Shown here: positions 36,466-47,453 of the stretch, one piece after another
How positions within the stretch are numbered: position 1 is the stretch's first letter
Layout: each line of letters begins with the position of its first letter
Source of the DNA: Flammulina velutipes
Lineage: Eukaryota; Basidiomycota; Agaricomycetes; Agaricales; Physalacriaceae
Assembly (NCBI GenBank): GCA_011800155.1
Contig: CM022377.1
Span: 248,001-312,000 of the forward strand
Length of the DNA stretch: 64,000 bases
Reading direction: 5' to 3'
Notes under the pieces: model-generated
Seen by the model: only the letters and a program-made list of their open reading frames with translations
The model's database searches: none
Told to the model about the DNA's origin: nothing
Made by a program: the position numbers and the translations under genes

Positions 36466-36735
36466 TTTTGCTATCTGAGTAGTAGTTGAAATTTGTGGCT
36501 TTGGGGGAGGAATAGAGGACGATACAGATGTCACCTGAGATTTAGGCTTTTTATCGTCGCCACCGACTGTTTCCCCCAGGGGAAATACATCTGGTACGTG
36601 AGTCGTATTTGTCGTGGGTTGCACGATTTGTATAGTGCGTTAGTGATCCATTGGGAATCTAGACATCGAATAACCGCCCTATCCGTCGTTGGCAATGGCT
36701 TTAAAAGGTAAAATAGCCTGTTTCGCCACACCAAT

Positions 36736-36766
36736 CGCTGATTCAGCTGATTAAATTAGATGACGT
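36736..36766 (-). promoter_or_regulatory. bZIP/CRE-like composite element upstream of QR2
   Basis: On the minus strand: ACGTCATC (36766-36759), 7 nt, then ATCAGCTGAATCAGCG (36751-36736), about 270 nt before the QR2 start codon. Sequence, order and spacing equal those upstream of QR1 while the 7-nt spacer differs, which points to selection on both half-elements. Confidence 0.6.
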
Positions 36767-39221
36767 GAACGCATAGCGTCCCGTCGGTTTCTTTGTCAGT
36801 CGACTGGCTGACTGGAAGATACCAGTGTTGAGTTGAGGAATACAGACTTCTTGGGAGGTCACGACTAAAGTGAAAGATGTCATATATTATAAATCTTTCC
36901 AGCCACTAGAGATTAGAGACGTACTGGTGAGCCTTAAATTTGTTGGGTATCGACAGCCGATAAGCGAAAGTGTTGTAGCAACTTCATATATCATCGATAA
37001 GTCACTTCCAGGTGCTTCAACGGCCTGATAAACTCGAACTCGCCAGCGGGTCAGAAGATAGTGCGTCGTCGCATAGAACATCGCAAGAACATCCGCTATA
37101 GCATAGATGGGTCTAGCTGAGCCTTAGGCGCAGCCCAGGAGGTAACGCTAGTCATACTCATAAATATGTAGCGGCTCAGTGACCAGAAAATCGGGTGACC
37201 GAAGCCACACGTCGTACAGTAGTATGTCCGGCAAAGAACAAGGAATGGATAATCGTCGACTTTCGAATATCAATATGTCAAGCCGCGACAGTGACAGCCT
37301 GCAAGTTTGGTGCGAGTCTTGGGTGAATTGACGCCAGATCTAGTCTTAGTAATACTGAAAAGCGAGATAGAGAAACGACAGTGCATGATGACTCAGATGG
37401 TGTCGGATGAGACTATGTGCCAACAGGGAATCCATATCCGGGTAGGGCAGATGTTGTGTTCAGCTTAGGACGTTGTGAGTTGAAGAGAATGATGGCGTAT
37501 TCGTGTCGGATGTCTATCGTCCAGTGAAGGGCATGGATAACAATACATGTGGAGCTGAAGCAGAAAATGGTTGATGTTTCACTGCGATGTACATTCCCGA
37601 AGAAATCTGTAAGCGGCTAGATATTTACCGTACCTTGTAAGCCAAGGCCACCACAATGGGCAGAAGAGGGTAGCACATTGGGCGCACGTTGTCAGAAGAA
37701 AGGACATGGATGTGGTGCTATACTGACAGCGAGTATCAGCAGAGAAGTCAAGGGCGCATGCAGGTAGCAACAAATCGGGTATTCGGGAGCCGTACCCTCC
37801 GGTACCGTAGAAGTACGCCACACCACCTGCGGGTCCGGTAGCCTCAAGTGAGGCAGCGATGGGAAAAGTTAGGAATTAGTAGAACTTCACGCACACATGA
37901 GTTTACCCAGCTGATACACGAAGCATATTTGGCAAGGCTGGCATGGTGTAGAATTTTACGCAACAGTAGAGTCAATTTGAAGGCGAGTGAACAAAGCACC
38001 CCTTCGGAAGATTATCGGCTTGGGGAGTTAGTAATGAAGCGAGATACTAAGAAATGAGCCGCAAGAGAGCTGCAGAGGGGAACCTGCGCGCATATCGCTG
38101 TGGTTCAATGTGGATGAACGGCAAGAACCGATCGTGGGAAACGCCAAGACCGCTGTTTTCAGGACCACGTGCATCCTTGTCCTTCCTCGTCGACCATGTC
38201 AATCTCAGCCTTCTGAACCCTTCTCGCATCATTCTTTCATACTTTGACGATCCACGAACATCTGTCTGGTGGTTCTTCGATGAAAATCACGACTCAGGAC
38301 GACGGGATATTGCAAACCCGCGTTTCAGTCCCGTGAAACGACTCGACGTGTGCAGTACACGTAGGTGATTGTATTACTATGAGTCTATCTGTTACTCAAT
38401 ATACCCCCAAGGTTTCAAAAGATGCTCTATTAGTATTAGGATTAGACCCCAAGACTGAAGCAATGAAGGCACTATGGACCTGGGATCGGGAGTGGAGTAA
38501 CGAACTGTCGTCTTCTTCTCCGCCTTGTGTCTCTTCGTTGCTCATGGCGCCCCCACTCGCATTCGCTGGCGCAATACTTGATGCAATCCTGTCAACTCGG
38601 ACTTTCGCTGGATACATCCCTTGTGCGGAACGATGTCCCGTTGTCTATCTTTTACGATAACAGTGAATGCAGTGCTCTCAACTATTCTGTGTTACTGCTA
38701 CTCGGGACGACGCGTTCATCTTTTCTTCGAAACTTTCGGCTTACGCCACACAACGGCTGGGCATTTGTCGTGATCTGCGCTTTCAGTGCCTTTCCCCTTT
38801 GACCCCGAAGTCTAATCCACAGCTTCCCGACGTCGCTTCTATCTCGTCTGATTCTCATAGTTTATTCTTCGAATGGGTCCCCCTCGTGTGCACCCATCAT
38901 TTTCGCGACATGTTCCCACTGACGAGTCACTTTTCCGGAGAGTACGAAGCATGCGATAGATTGACACCCACGCTGACGGCTCGTCATTCGCTGCGATCTT
39001 CCTGCAAAGGGAAATCTATCATCTATCCACGAATGGTCCCGTACGGAAGCGTTCAGGAACTAACACCGATACGGGATCCGACCTATCAAACGACCTAGTA
39101 CGTCTTGCTGTCCATACTTGGATGCTCCATTCGATACAGTTTACCTTGCCACCGAATGCACTGATATTAAAGGCAGGCTGTTTCCACTAGAGAGTTTGTA
39201 GAACATCCCACATCTCCTACC
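36767..39221. other. Gene-free interval (~2.4 kb)
   Basis: The largest stretch without a supported gene. Short frames exist at 37579-37821 (-), 38054-38368 (+), 38379-38660 (+) and 38667-39098 (+), but I recognise no domain and found no splice joins that extend them. No terminal repeats, transposase motifs or long inverted repeats were seen. It may hold decayed sequence or non-coding transcription units. Confidence 0.4.
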
Positions 39222-40782
39222 ATGTCTCTCAATCCCTCTTATGACGTCGAGAAAAGCGATGAGGCGATTCTATCGTCGTCTACCAAAAGCACACCAACTG
39301 CCTCTGTGCATTCCGGCGATGATTCTGCGAAGGGCGAACATGGCGTGGTCGTCAACTCTGAGGGTGCTACCCTTCCCGAAATCGAGTATACTCTTCCTCC
39401 AAAGAATGGAAGCTCAAGCTTTACTCGTTGGCTACACCGTACGTACTATTTGGTCATCATCTAGCGTAGCTTAGCGCTGACCTATCTTCATAGACATCTT
39501 CTTCTCTGTCTATCGGAAGATCTTCACCGTCATCTTTGCGGCCAACCTCATAGCTTTCATCGTCATCGTCTCCAGAAACAACGGCAGGCCATATGCTCCA
39601 GAAGTTGGTACTGCAGCGTCAGCCAATCTTATGGTTGCCCTCCTCTTCCGTCAGGAGAACTTCGTCAACTTGGTGTACGAGATTGCCATCTTGTGCCCCC
39701 ACTCCGCGCCTGTTTGGATTCGCAGCAAACTAGCGAAGGTCTTCCACTATGGCGGCGCGCACAGTGGCGCAGGTGTCGCAGCAGTGGTTTGGTACATCAT
39801 GTACACCGCTGTGACGACCAAGGACTACATTGACCACCGCGACTCCACACCTGCCCTTGCCAATCTCATCACGTCGTATGTCCTCGTCACCATGTTCTGC
39901 CTCATCCTTGCCGGGGCCCACCCAACCTTCCGTCGGATGCACCACGACTACTTTGAGGCCGTCCATCGGTACTCCGGTTGGGTTGCACTCGCCACCTTTT
40001 GGACCCACACCATCTTTGCCGCTAACGAGTATCGCGTATTGGAATCCAACCCTCCTGTATCCCTCGGACGCTATCTTATCAACACACCCAACTTCTGGAC
40101 CCTTTGCGTCTCCACCAGCACCTCCATACTTTCATGGGGTCGCCTCCGCCGCGTGGACGTCCACTCTGAGGTCCTCTCAGATCACGCCACGCGCCTTCAC
40201 TTCAAGTACCGGAATATGCCGCCCTTCTACGGTCTCAAGGTGTCCTCGCGCCCCTTGTTGGAGTGGCACGCGTTTGCGACCATCCCCGACGACAACCCAG
40301 TCACTGGCAAGTCCGAAGGCTTCTCCCTCGTCGTTTCCAACGCCGGTGACTGGACGAACGACATGATCAAGAACCCTCCCACGAAGCTCTGGGTGCGCGG
40401 ATACCCGCTGCACGGTCTTCTCTATACGTCCAGGCTGTTCAAGAAGATCGTGGTCGTCGCCACTGGCTCCGGCATCGGACCTTGCCTCTCCCTCTTCTAC
40501 GCCGACGTCACCCCGCGCCGTATCTTCTGGTCGACCGCCAACCCGGAGGTCACATACGGCGAGGGGATTCTCAACACCGTTCTGAAGGCCGACCCAGACG
40601 CAGTCATTTGGAACACTCGCTCGCAGGGACGCCCGGACATGGTGAAGATCACCTACCAGCTTGTGCAGGAGGCTCAAGCGGAGGCGGTGTTCATCATCTC
40701 CAACCCCAAGTTGACGAGGAAGGTTGTGTTCGGGATGGAGAGTCGAGGTATCCCCGCCTACGGGGCCATCTTTGATTCTTAA
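39222..40782 (+). CDS. TmpA-like integral membrane oxidoreductase
   Basis: Exons 39222-39438 and 39494-40782 give 501 residues. It resembles the TmpA family of putative membrane flavoproteins; Aspergillus nidulans TmpA regulates conidiation. The same fold region also occurs at the C-terminus of some fungal NRPS-like reductases. The first ~75 residues are polar and Ser/Thr-rich. Then come several membrane segments (KIFTVIFAANLIAFIVIV, GVAAVVWYIMYTAV, ANLITSYVLVTMFCLILAG) with histidines typical of ferric-reductase-like cores (RRMHHDYFEAVHRYSGW, TFWTHTIFAANEYR). A soluble NAD(P)-binding-like part has VVVATGSGIGPCLSLFY (glycine-rich nucleotide loop) and ends GIPAYGAIFDS. Cofactor use and partner are inferred. 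It is often misannotated as a peptide synthetase; there is no adenylation or condensation domain here. Confidence 0.8.
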
Positions 40783-41084
40783 ATGGCTTCGAAGATACTC
40801 TTACCACAGCTTCTACTACCACACTTCCCTTTTCATGTCCCATCCCCATCCCATCCAGCTGTAGACACAATACAATGTACGCATAGATATGTATGTTGTA
40901 AATCACACGAATTAACGTTAGAGCTATTGCTCAATGCCATCTGTAAATTTCTTAGTGGTCTGATCATGAAATACTTTGGCCCCGAGTCCAGGACTAGCCA
41001 CCAAGAGATCCGGCAGATACTACTAGTACTAGTACTACTTACAGCCACATGCAAAGCATATGCTTGATCATTTCATCGCATTAA
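40783..41084. other. Convergent 3' intergenic with palindrome
   Basis: About 300 nt between the stops of the TmpA-like gene (+) and the RNase P subunit gene (-). It contains a perfect 14-bp palindrome TACTAGTACTAGTA (41021-41034). No coding sequence supported. Confidence 0.45.
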
Positions 41085-41474
41085 TTAGGGCACATTATCG
41101 TCGCCATCTATGTAAAACGCGCTGCTTTCTGTCGACTCTGCCGATATCAATGAAGGCAAGAATGCAGAGTCTTTTTTCTTGGACATCCTAACGCCCGTCG
41201 ACACTAATGTCATGGCTGCCACCAGCTTATTGATGTCGCTATGATGCGAATCAGTAGGACCATAAATCATACTAAAAAGGAGGACGAACGGCTGTCGAAC
41301 GCGTACAACAGTTTCGCTGCCATCTTCCGCCACCCAGAGGACGTCAACGTAAAGAGATCCACCGACGATGCCAAAGGCCTGGATGAGAGCATTTTGCATG
41401 GCTTGGCGAATGGCGAATGGGTGGGGAGTACTTGGCACGATGGAGAAGAGGATATAATGATGTCCATTCGACAT
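41085..41474 (-). CDS. RNase P/MRP subunit, Rpp14/Pop5 family
   Basis: Exons 41474-41290 and 41238-41085 joined over a 51-nt intron give 112 residues, close to the size of Rpp14/Pop8-type subunits. These small proteins bind the catalytic RNA of RNase P and RNase MRP in the nucleus, acting in tRNA 5' maturation and rRNA processing. The fold signature is visible: an initial strand GHHYILFSIVPST, helix FAIRQAMQNALIQAFGIVGG, strand YVDVLWVAEDGSETVVRVR, then DINKLVAAMTLVSTG across the intron. The intron length is a multiple of three with no stop, so unspliced reading is also open, but the spliced form restores the family pattern. The tail is acidic. Which paralogue (Rpp14, Pop8 or Pop5) is uncertain. 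It diverges from the RCR-like gene over a 214-bp shared promoter. Confidence 0.75.
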   Translation of the reverse strand: MSNGHHYILFSIVPSTPHPFAIRQAMQNALIQAFGIVGGSLYVDVLWVAEDGSETVVRVRQPFVLLFSMIYGPTDSHHSDINKLVAAMTLVSTGVRMSKKKDSAFLPSLISAESTESSAFYIDGDDNVP

Positions 41475-41624
41475 ATTTTCTCGGGACAGATGACGGCCTG
41501 AATCGACGCAGTTAGTTTCAGAGAATTTATAACTTTGAAGGGTTCACAAGTTCCCACTATTGTCCAAGCGCAAACGCCGACGGTGGCGCAGTGGCGGTGT
41601 GGAGGCTGTGTGAAAGTGCCTTGT

Positions 41625-41634
41625 GTGACGTCAC
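41625..41634. promoter_or_regulatory. Perfect CRE palindrome in a divergent promoter
   Basis: GTGACGTCAC, containing the full 8-bp cAMP-response-element palindrome TGACGTCA, lies in the 214-bp region shared by the RNase P subunit gene (-, start 41474) and the RCR-like gene (+, start 41689), 55 bp before the latter. It is a strong candidate site for an ATF/CREB-type bZIP factor. Symmetry means it could act on both genes. Confidence 0.55.
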
Positions 41635-41688
41635 TGGGGGAATGACATAAGTACACAGCCAACCGTTGCTCCTTCCTTATTCACTCCC

Positions 41689-42534
41689 ATGCTCGCTTTT
41701 ATTCCTCTCATTTTGGCTGGATCTGTCTACGCAGCGCCGACAGCACGATACTACGATGATAGATACAACAACGGCAACAACACGACTAGACGGATTATCG
41801 GTGCAGTGGTTGCCAGTAAGTTTGCTGCGTACGCTCCTAAAGAATTGTGATTTGACCTATACAACAGCCGTTCTCGCCTTGATTGCGATAACGTTGTTCG
41901 CCATTGCCATGAAGCGCCGCAGACGCAGACGCTACCTGGTCACTGTTCCCCAGCAGCACGCCGCTAACAAACCGGCGGGACAACAGTCTTTCTTCGGTAA
42001 CGGCGCTACACCATGGGGAGGCCCTCCTAGCCAGCAGTATCCCATGCAAAATCAGCCCCCCTACGATTCTGCACCTGCACCTCCTCCTTACAACCCAGCA
42101 GACGCTGGGGCGGGATATAAAGCGGTAAGTCGTCTTCTTAGACATCTAAACTTACTTTCTCAATTCGTTTCTCAGCCCGAGGGCCCTCCTCCTGCCACTG
42201 GTGGCTATAACTCATACGCTGCGGTACAGTCTATGGCTTTGACCTGTCAATATTGTTACTGACCTTATTGTTCTCTAGCCCAATGGTCCTCCACCAGGCC
42301 AATCTTCCTACGCTCCGGTATGCCCGACCCGTACCTATTTCATGCGGCAGTGCTAATTTCTTTTGCTTAGCCATCCAGCCCTCCTCCTGGTCAACAACAA
42401 TACGGTGCTCCCCCTGGTCCGCCCCCTCAGGCCCACGTAGCCCAGGTAATTGGCACTCAGTTTATTCTATTCTAAATCTCATTCCGCCACAGGGAAAGCA
42501 GGACCAAGGATTCTTTGGTGGTTGGAGGTCTTAA
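41689..42534 (+). CDS. RCR-like single-pass membrane protein with PY motifs
   Basis: Six exons (41689-41815, 41868-42124, 42176-42223, 42279-42317, 42371-42445, 42493-42534) give 195 residues. Signal peptide MLAFIPLILAGSVYAAP, a short Asn/Arg/Tyr-rich extracellular part, one transmembrane helix (IIGAVVATVLALIAITLFAI) and a strongly basic stop-transfer MKRRRRRRY. The cytosolic tail is Pro/Gln/Gly/Tyr-rich with PPPY (AP-APPPYNP) and related motifs. The architecture (TM, Arg cluster, PPxY tail) matches the RCR family (yeast Rcr1/Rcr2), which bind the WW domains of Rsp5-type ubiquitin ligases and affect chitin deposition and protein sorting. Exons 3-6 are all bounded by phase-0 introns; exons 3-5 each encode a P-x-x-PPP repeat. 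Family call moderate because the tail is low-complexity. Confidence 0.65.
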
Positions 42535-42835
42535 TCTTTGAGTTGTTCTATATCCAGTGTTGCTGCCTTGTACCCCATTCTACCCCATGTATTAATACCG
42601 CGACGTACGACTCTCCAGGACCGTTATGACTGCTGACTGTAGCAATACCATCTTACAATATATAGCACGTTTCTTGCAGACGATATATACACGAAATTCG
42701 AGAGAGGTCCGAATCGATCATCTTGACTTGTCTTTAACCGTCATCTCACTGATGCGCACAAGTACGCGACGCGTCCGTCTTGCTTCTAACGTGTTCTGAA
42801 CACTGGTGTTACCTAAATACGGTTCAACACGATCT
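42535..42835. other. Short intergenic before E(z)-like copy 2
   Basis: About 300 nt. Open sequence in frame with the next gene begins with a GTG at 42806, but the first in-frame ATG is 42836. No clear promoter motif. Confidence 0.4.
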
Positions 42836-45403
42836 ATGGGCACGCTTTCTCGAGACGCTTTCTTGGCAATCTCAGCTGATGCCACTCGGGGGGAATTCTA
42901 TCAGTGGGAAACGGTTTACTGTTCCCGCATCCTTAAAGGGCTCTGCACGGCTTTACCGACTCCGTTTACACTTCCATCGGCCCCGTGGGATAGGAAGCCA
43001 ACGCCTAACGAACAACAAGATCCGTTACTGGCGTCTGACCTGCGCAACGCCACCTTCGAGATAGACAACTACGAGATCACTAGAATCACCAAAGCCCTAG
43101 AAGATGTTATCGACGTCCCGACAGACGCGTTTGATATCGTGTCTCCGTATGAATCGTCGCCTCTAACGGATCGCAATGTCTTTCGTGGAGATGATGCAGT
43201 GGAAATGCCCTTCGTTCCCTTTGCGGACGACGAAAACTTTAATCAGCACGAGCACATGGAACATTACACAGACTTCGCGTGGATTAAACTTCAGGATACC
43301 AAACGTGAGCTATTCCATTCGCATACTCAGGATTTCAGAGGGAATAACATGCTCTAGACGAGGTCATCTTTTTGGAAATTGCACGGAGGTTGAATGAACA
43401 GCATGGTTTGTCCTTTGACGAAATAGATGAAATGGGCTTGTGTTCAATTCAGCTTCGGCCGGGACGGAATAGGAAGGAGAAACCAGGACTGTTGGCAGTC
43501 GGAATGCGCAGGTAGGTTTCTCGTGCAACCTTTCCGGCCATAAACATCACCCAACGCGCCCAGAGACTTTCCTCCATGGCCGGCCCTAACACTGCCTGTG
43601 ATAGGCAAGGTTGACTCTGACGCGCTGCCGCCATTACATACCCAAGTCGAAGGCGTGGTTAGCCTCTTGTGCAATAATCTTAATTGCTTGGTGGGTCTAT
43701 GCCCAACACATAGTCAGTCCCCTCCATAACGAAAAGGAAAGTTGTCACTAAGATTCCTACAGTTACACCAAGCGCTGTTCCAGGGCAGACTGTGGCTCGA
43801 GTCCCCAGCCATCGTTTCTTTGATCGTGATCATGAGCCTTGCGGGGACAACTGTTTTCTTCTCGGAGATGCTTCTGAAGAAGACGTCAATGTGCGTATCA
43901 TCGTCTCCGAAGAGAAGACTCGCGACTTACTCGTCAATCTCAGCGCTGGTCTAAAGATGATAGATCTCTGCTAGAGCTCTTGCTACTGGTCTTGCCGGAC
44001 GCTATTCCGTGTAACCTTGCCCAGTCATGCATGAAGCCTTGTCGCGAAGTGAGTCACATCCATCTTGACGATATCGAAATCCCTTTGACTGTCATCACTA
44101 GATTTTTGAACAACGGAGACGTATCATTCCCGATGAAGACATTATAGATATCCGTCCGAGGAAACTAGTCTTGGATTTAGACAGCACGAAATGGGATGGT
44201 ACGCATTCGAATTATTTATTTGAACACACGTCTCATCTGCATATAGATCTCCATAATTCTGATCTATGGACCCCGTACTATGCCTCATTCCATCCCAAAT
44301 AATCAAGCGCTGACTTTCCTTCTAGTAACGCTCCCTGCTCTCACCCAGGAGAGCTCTGTGTTGACGCAAAACTTTGTGCATGTGTCTCCAACGGGACGCT
44401 ATGCCAGGCTGCTTGTCGCTGTGAAACCGTCCCATGTGAGTCTATTTCTTGTAACACATACAGCCTGTTCAAGACGCTGAATCTTTCTCTCTCAGGCCAT
44501 CGCCGTCGAAAAGGCTGTCAGTGCAAAAAGACGAACTGCCAGAAAGCCAGTTGCCCGTGCTTCAGAGCTAATAGAGAATGTGACCCGGAGATCTGTACCG
44601 TATGCAACGTTCGGTGCGTTTATTATTTTTGACTTGCGCGGAAAACGTCGAGTGATCATGCGTCATGTAGTGGTACGGCTTTATTTCCATCCGACTCGCG
44701 CAGACTGATGGACAAATTTATAGATAGCCAAGCTGGAAGATGCGGGAGTGGCTCAATTCAACGAGGCATTTGGAAGGTATTAGACTCATATCTCTTTGAT
44801 ATGTTTATGGATGGTTTATTCGTTGATAGTCCCTCGAGGTGAAGGAAAGTATATGGGGCCGAGGTGTGTTCGCTGTCGAGCCAATTGCGAAGGGCAAGTT
44901 CATATCTGGTATGTCTGCTTCTATGGCTGGAGTGCCCTCTGAACATGTGCATCAGAGTACATCGGTGAGCTGGTGCGAGAAGCCACCTCGAAGTCGAGGG
45001 AGTAAGTCTATGGATCTCTACCTCACACCTGTTCGGAGGATAACGTTGTTTTAGGGACCTCTCACTACACCGTGGCCGCAACTACCTTTTCGGCCTCAAC
45101 CAGGAATTTTCTTTGGACAGCACATACCTGGGCAACGAGACACGGTTTATGAATCATGCTCGAGGTGCTGGGAGTAATTGTCAGTCCGATGGTATGTTGG
45201 TTCTTCGTTCAATCCAAACTTACTCACTAGTTCTACACAGTGCTTTTGGTGAACGGGGAACATCGGATAGCATTCTGGGCTAGTACGCTGCGGTTTTCTT
45301 GATTCTGAACCTGTGTTATCTGACCTTGGGATATCTAGCCAAGAACATCGCGCAGGGAGAGGAGATCGTATTTGACTATGGGGAACAATTCTTTACGGTG
45401 TAA
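42836..45403 (+). CDS. E(z)-type CXC-SET histone methyltransferase (copy 2, intact)
   Basis: Fifteen exons ending at 43304, 43511, 43712, 43890, 44048, 44198, 44274, 44435, 44613, 44776, 44908, 45001, 45191, 45282 and 45403 sum to 1,833 nt, 610 residues, with every junction in phase. Domain order matches Enhancer of zeste, the PRC2 catalytic subunit that methylates H3K27: N-terminal part with SPYESSPLTDRNV, a Cys/His segment (CNNLNCLVGLCPTH), EPCGDNC, a SANT-like helix set (RWSKDDRSLLELLLLVLPD), the pre-SET CXC domain (about residues 377-453: CACV, CRCETVPC, GCQCKKTNCQKASCPC, RECDP), then SET (about 488-610) with IWGRGVF, FISEYIGE, NETRFMNHA, VNGEHRIAFWA and EIVFDYGEQFF. It is shorter than metazoan EZH2 and ends right after SET. 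Whether it is the main genomic E(z) or a divergent extra copy cannot be told here. Confidence 0.9.
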
Positions 45404-45592
45404 CTAAGAGCTTATTAATAATGGCCGATGAATAGAATATCAATGTCCCCATCGACTGCAGTCTGCAGACAGCAGTTGACTCTTTGTGGCGGCCAGCTGA
45501 CAAATCAATCGCCTCTGACACCGCCATCAAGTCTTTCTTGTTCAACGTTACTCTAGCTATAGACCTCCACCATGGGCCAGGCGCAAACCACA

Positions 45593-47066
45593 ATGGAGTG
45601 TGTTCACAAACATTGCCTTGTTCTTCTACTGACATTTATTTACTAGAATGCCAGAACCCAAAAGGCAAAAAATCGTTCATGAGCCCCTCGGTGTCGCGCC
45701 GAGGCCTGCAACGATTCTCAATATTCCGAACGAAGTGATGCACATTATCTTATCCGGCGTCGACGAAGACGATATCATACGCCTCGGATGCTTATGCAGA
45801 CGCCTAAATGAGGTCGCATTTGGCTTCTATTTCTCTAGGCTAGCGCCGAAGGCAAAGGAAGGAGTAGTTCATTTCATCCTTCCACAGTCAATCAGCATCG
45901 GTTCAACTCACGACCAACGCTGGTCCTTTCGTACCTTTGATGCTCTCCAACTCATCCTCTACGCCAGGCCCCAGATTAGCTCCATCAACACGACTTTCAC
46001 TAGAACAGCGTTTCCTAAAGAGGTTGCGCATGCGAGCAGGTACTTTCGCACCCGCCCAGAATTGCCTTATATCAACTTTACGTTGCCCCACCGCTTCGTG
46101 AGACTTATGCTTCCTGCATACAGAAAAGCGCTCCACGCCCTCTTGGACTCACTCACATATGCCAGAAAATATCCTCTTGGTGGCGGTCTTGTGGATTTTC
46201 GGTGTCCCTGGACGAGCGTCAGCACTGAGATGCTGGCACCATCCAAACTCCGCCCATACGACGGTCCCCTCTTGACTATGCCTACTTCAATCCTATTCTA
46301 CGACACGTCGTTCTTCTTCGAGCCCCATTTCCTCGACTGGACGATCAAATCATTAAATGCGTGCCGTCTCACCACCGTGCAGTTCCAAGGCGTAGACGTT
46401 GGCCCGCACTTCGGACTGCTCCAACTCGACTCCTTGACATCCATAAGCCTTCACAGCTCAAGTGTCACGCAAGTCCAATTCAACGCATTCCTATCCCGGC
46501 ATCCCGCCCTTCGCACAGTCTCTGTATGGGATATCGCGCCGGTTGTCGACGACGATGATGCTGCGAGGGCGCGAGAAGCCATAGCCTCCGATTCCCTCCC
46601 ATATCTACGACATATCACCATGGCTGGCGACTATCTCTCTTCGTGGCTCTCCAAGCCTTCAACGCTTCCTTCACCCCAGTATTGCCACGTTCAAGACGTT
46701 CCTTCGCACGCGACGCTACAAAATGTCCTGCGCCAACTCGCCAAAAGGGGTACAGTCCAAAGCCTCGGTATTCCACTCTACGAGTTTAGTCGGACGTCGG
46801 GATGGTCGGATATTCCTTTGGCGGAACGAGAGGAGCCTAAGTTGGAGAGCGTCACCGGTATAATCATGATGTCATCTGGAATCGAACAAATCGATGAGGC
46901 GACAACAGAGAGGCTGGTTGGGGCCCTTGCGCTGTTCCCTTGCGTTGAGCAGGTTTCGATCAGCCTGGCTATTGATCATCGTCGATGGGTGCCTTTCAGA
47001 AAACTGCTGAAGGCGAGGTGTCCAAAGATGAAATCTGTGGTGATTGGTGCTGATGTTTACCAGTAG
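45593..47066 (+). CDS. F-box protein (duplicated locus, intact copy)
   Basis: Exons 45593-45597 and 45647-47066 give 474 residues (MEMPEPKRQK start). An in-frame ATG 21 nt further upstream (45572) is a possible alternative start. The F-box is near the N-terminus (about residues 25-65): ATILNIPNEVMHIILSGVDE-type core followed by CLCRRLNEVAFGFYF. The remainder is a leucine-rich-like helical/strand region (FLDWTIKSLNACRLTTVQF, LQLDSLTSISLHSSSVTQ, ALRTVSVWDIAPVV) ending at KMKSVVIGADVYQ. Such proteins normally bridge Skp1 in SCF ubiquitin ligases to substrates; the target is unknown. It begins 190 bp after the E(z)-like gene. A tandem copy, now broken, follows at 47454. Confidence 0.82.
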
Positions 47067-47176
47067 TGAGTGCTAGTTGGTTTCGATGACTTGCTTGAAA
47101 GGACTGACAGTTGTTGTAGTGACTCTAAGTAGACATATTTCGATCACCTCTACTATAACCTGTAAACCTTGAAGAC

Positions 47177-47290
47177 TAGCATTCTGGAATAGTACGCTGT
47201 TATCATGATTTTGAGCTTGTGTTATTATTTATATTCGGCCATCTAGCCAAAATCTTCGTCAAGGAGATCTACGGGGAAGAACCTATGAAT
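47177..47290 (+). pseudogene. Relic of the last E(z)-like exons
   Basis: This stretch aligns with the 3' end of the intact E(z)-like gene (45268 to about 45380): both share tagcattctgg..tagtacgctg, then tgatt.tga.c.tgtgttat and tctagccaa, followed by a diverged GAAATT-type end. It lies between the two F-box copies exactly where a tandem duplication of E(z) 3' end plus F-box gene would place it. It is non-coding now. Confidence 0.7.
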
Positions 47291-47453
47291 GTTACCAGGT
47301 AACATATAGTTGCTTGATGATGACAGGATGTCAGCGCCGACAGCGGGCTTGGTAGGTTTTGATGTGGGACATTCGGTGTGGCGGTCCGCTGACAAACCAA
47401 TTCCCTTTAAGTCTCATACCACCATCTTGTTTCTCGCTACACTCTATACCAAA

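Noticed and set aside
36531..36734. 67-codon minus-strand frame upstream of QR2 as a separate gene
   Set aside because: It is the frame-shifted remnant of the QR1-type N-terminal extension and leader, not an independent gene.
38667..39098. 143-codon plus-strand frame before the TmpA-like gene
   Set aside because: No domain recognised and neighbouring frames cannot be joined with plausible introns. Treated as unannotated sequence.
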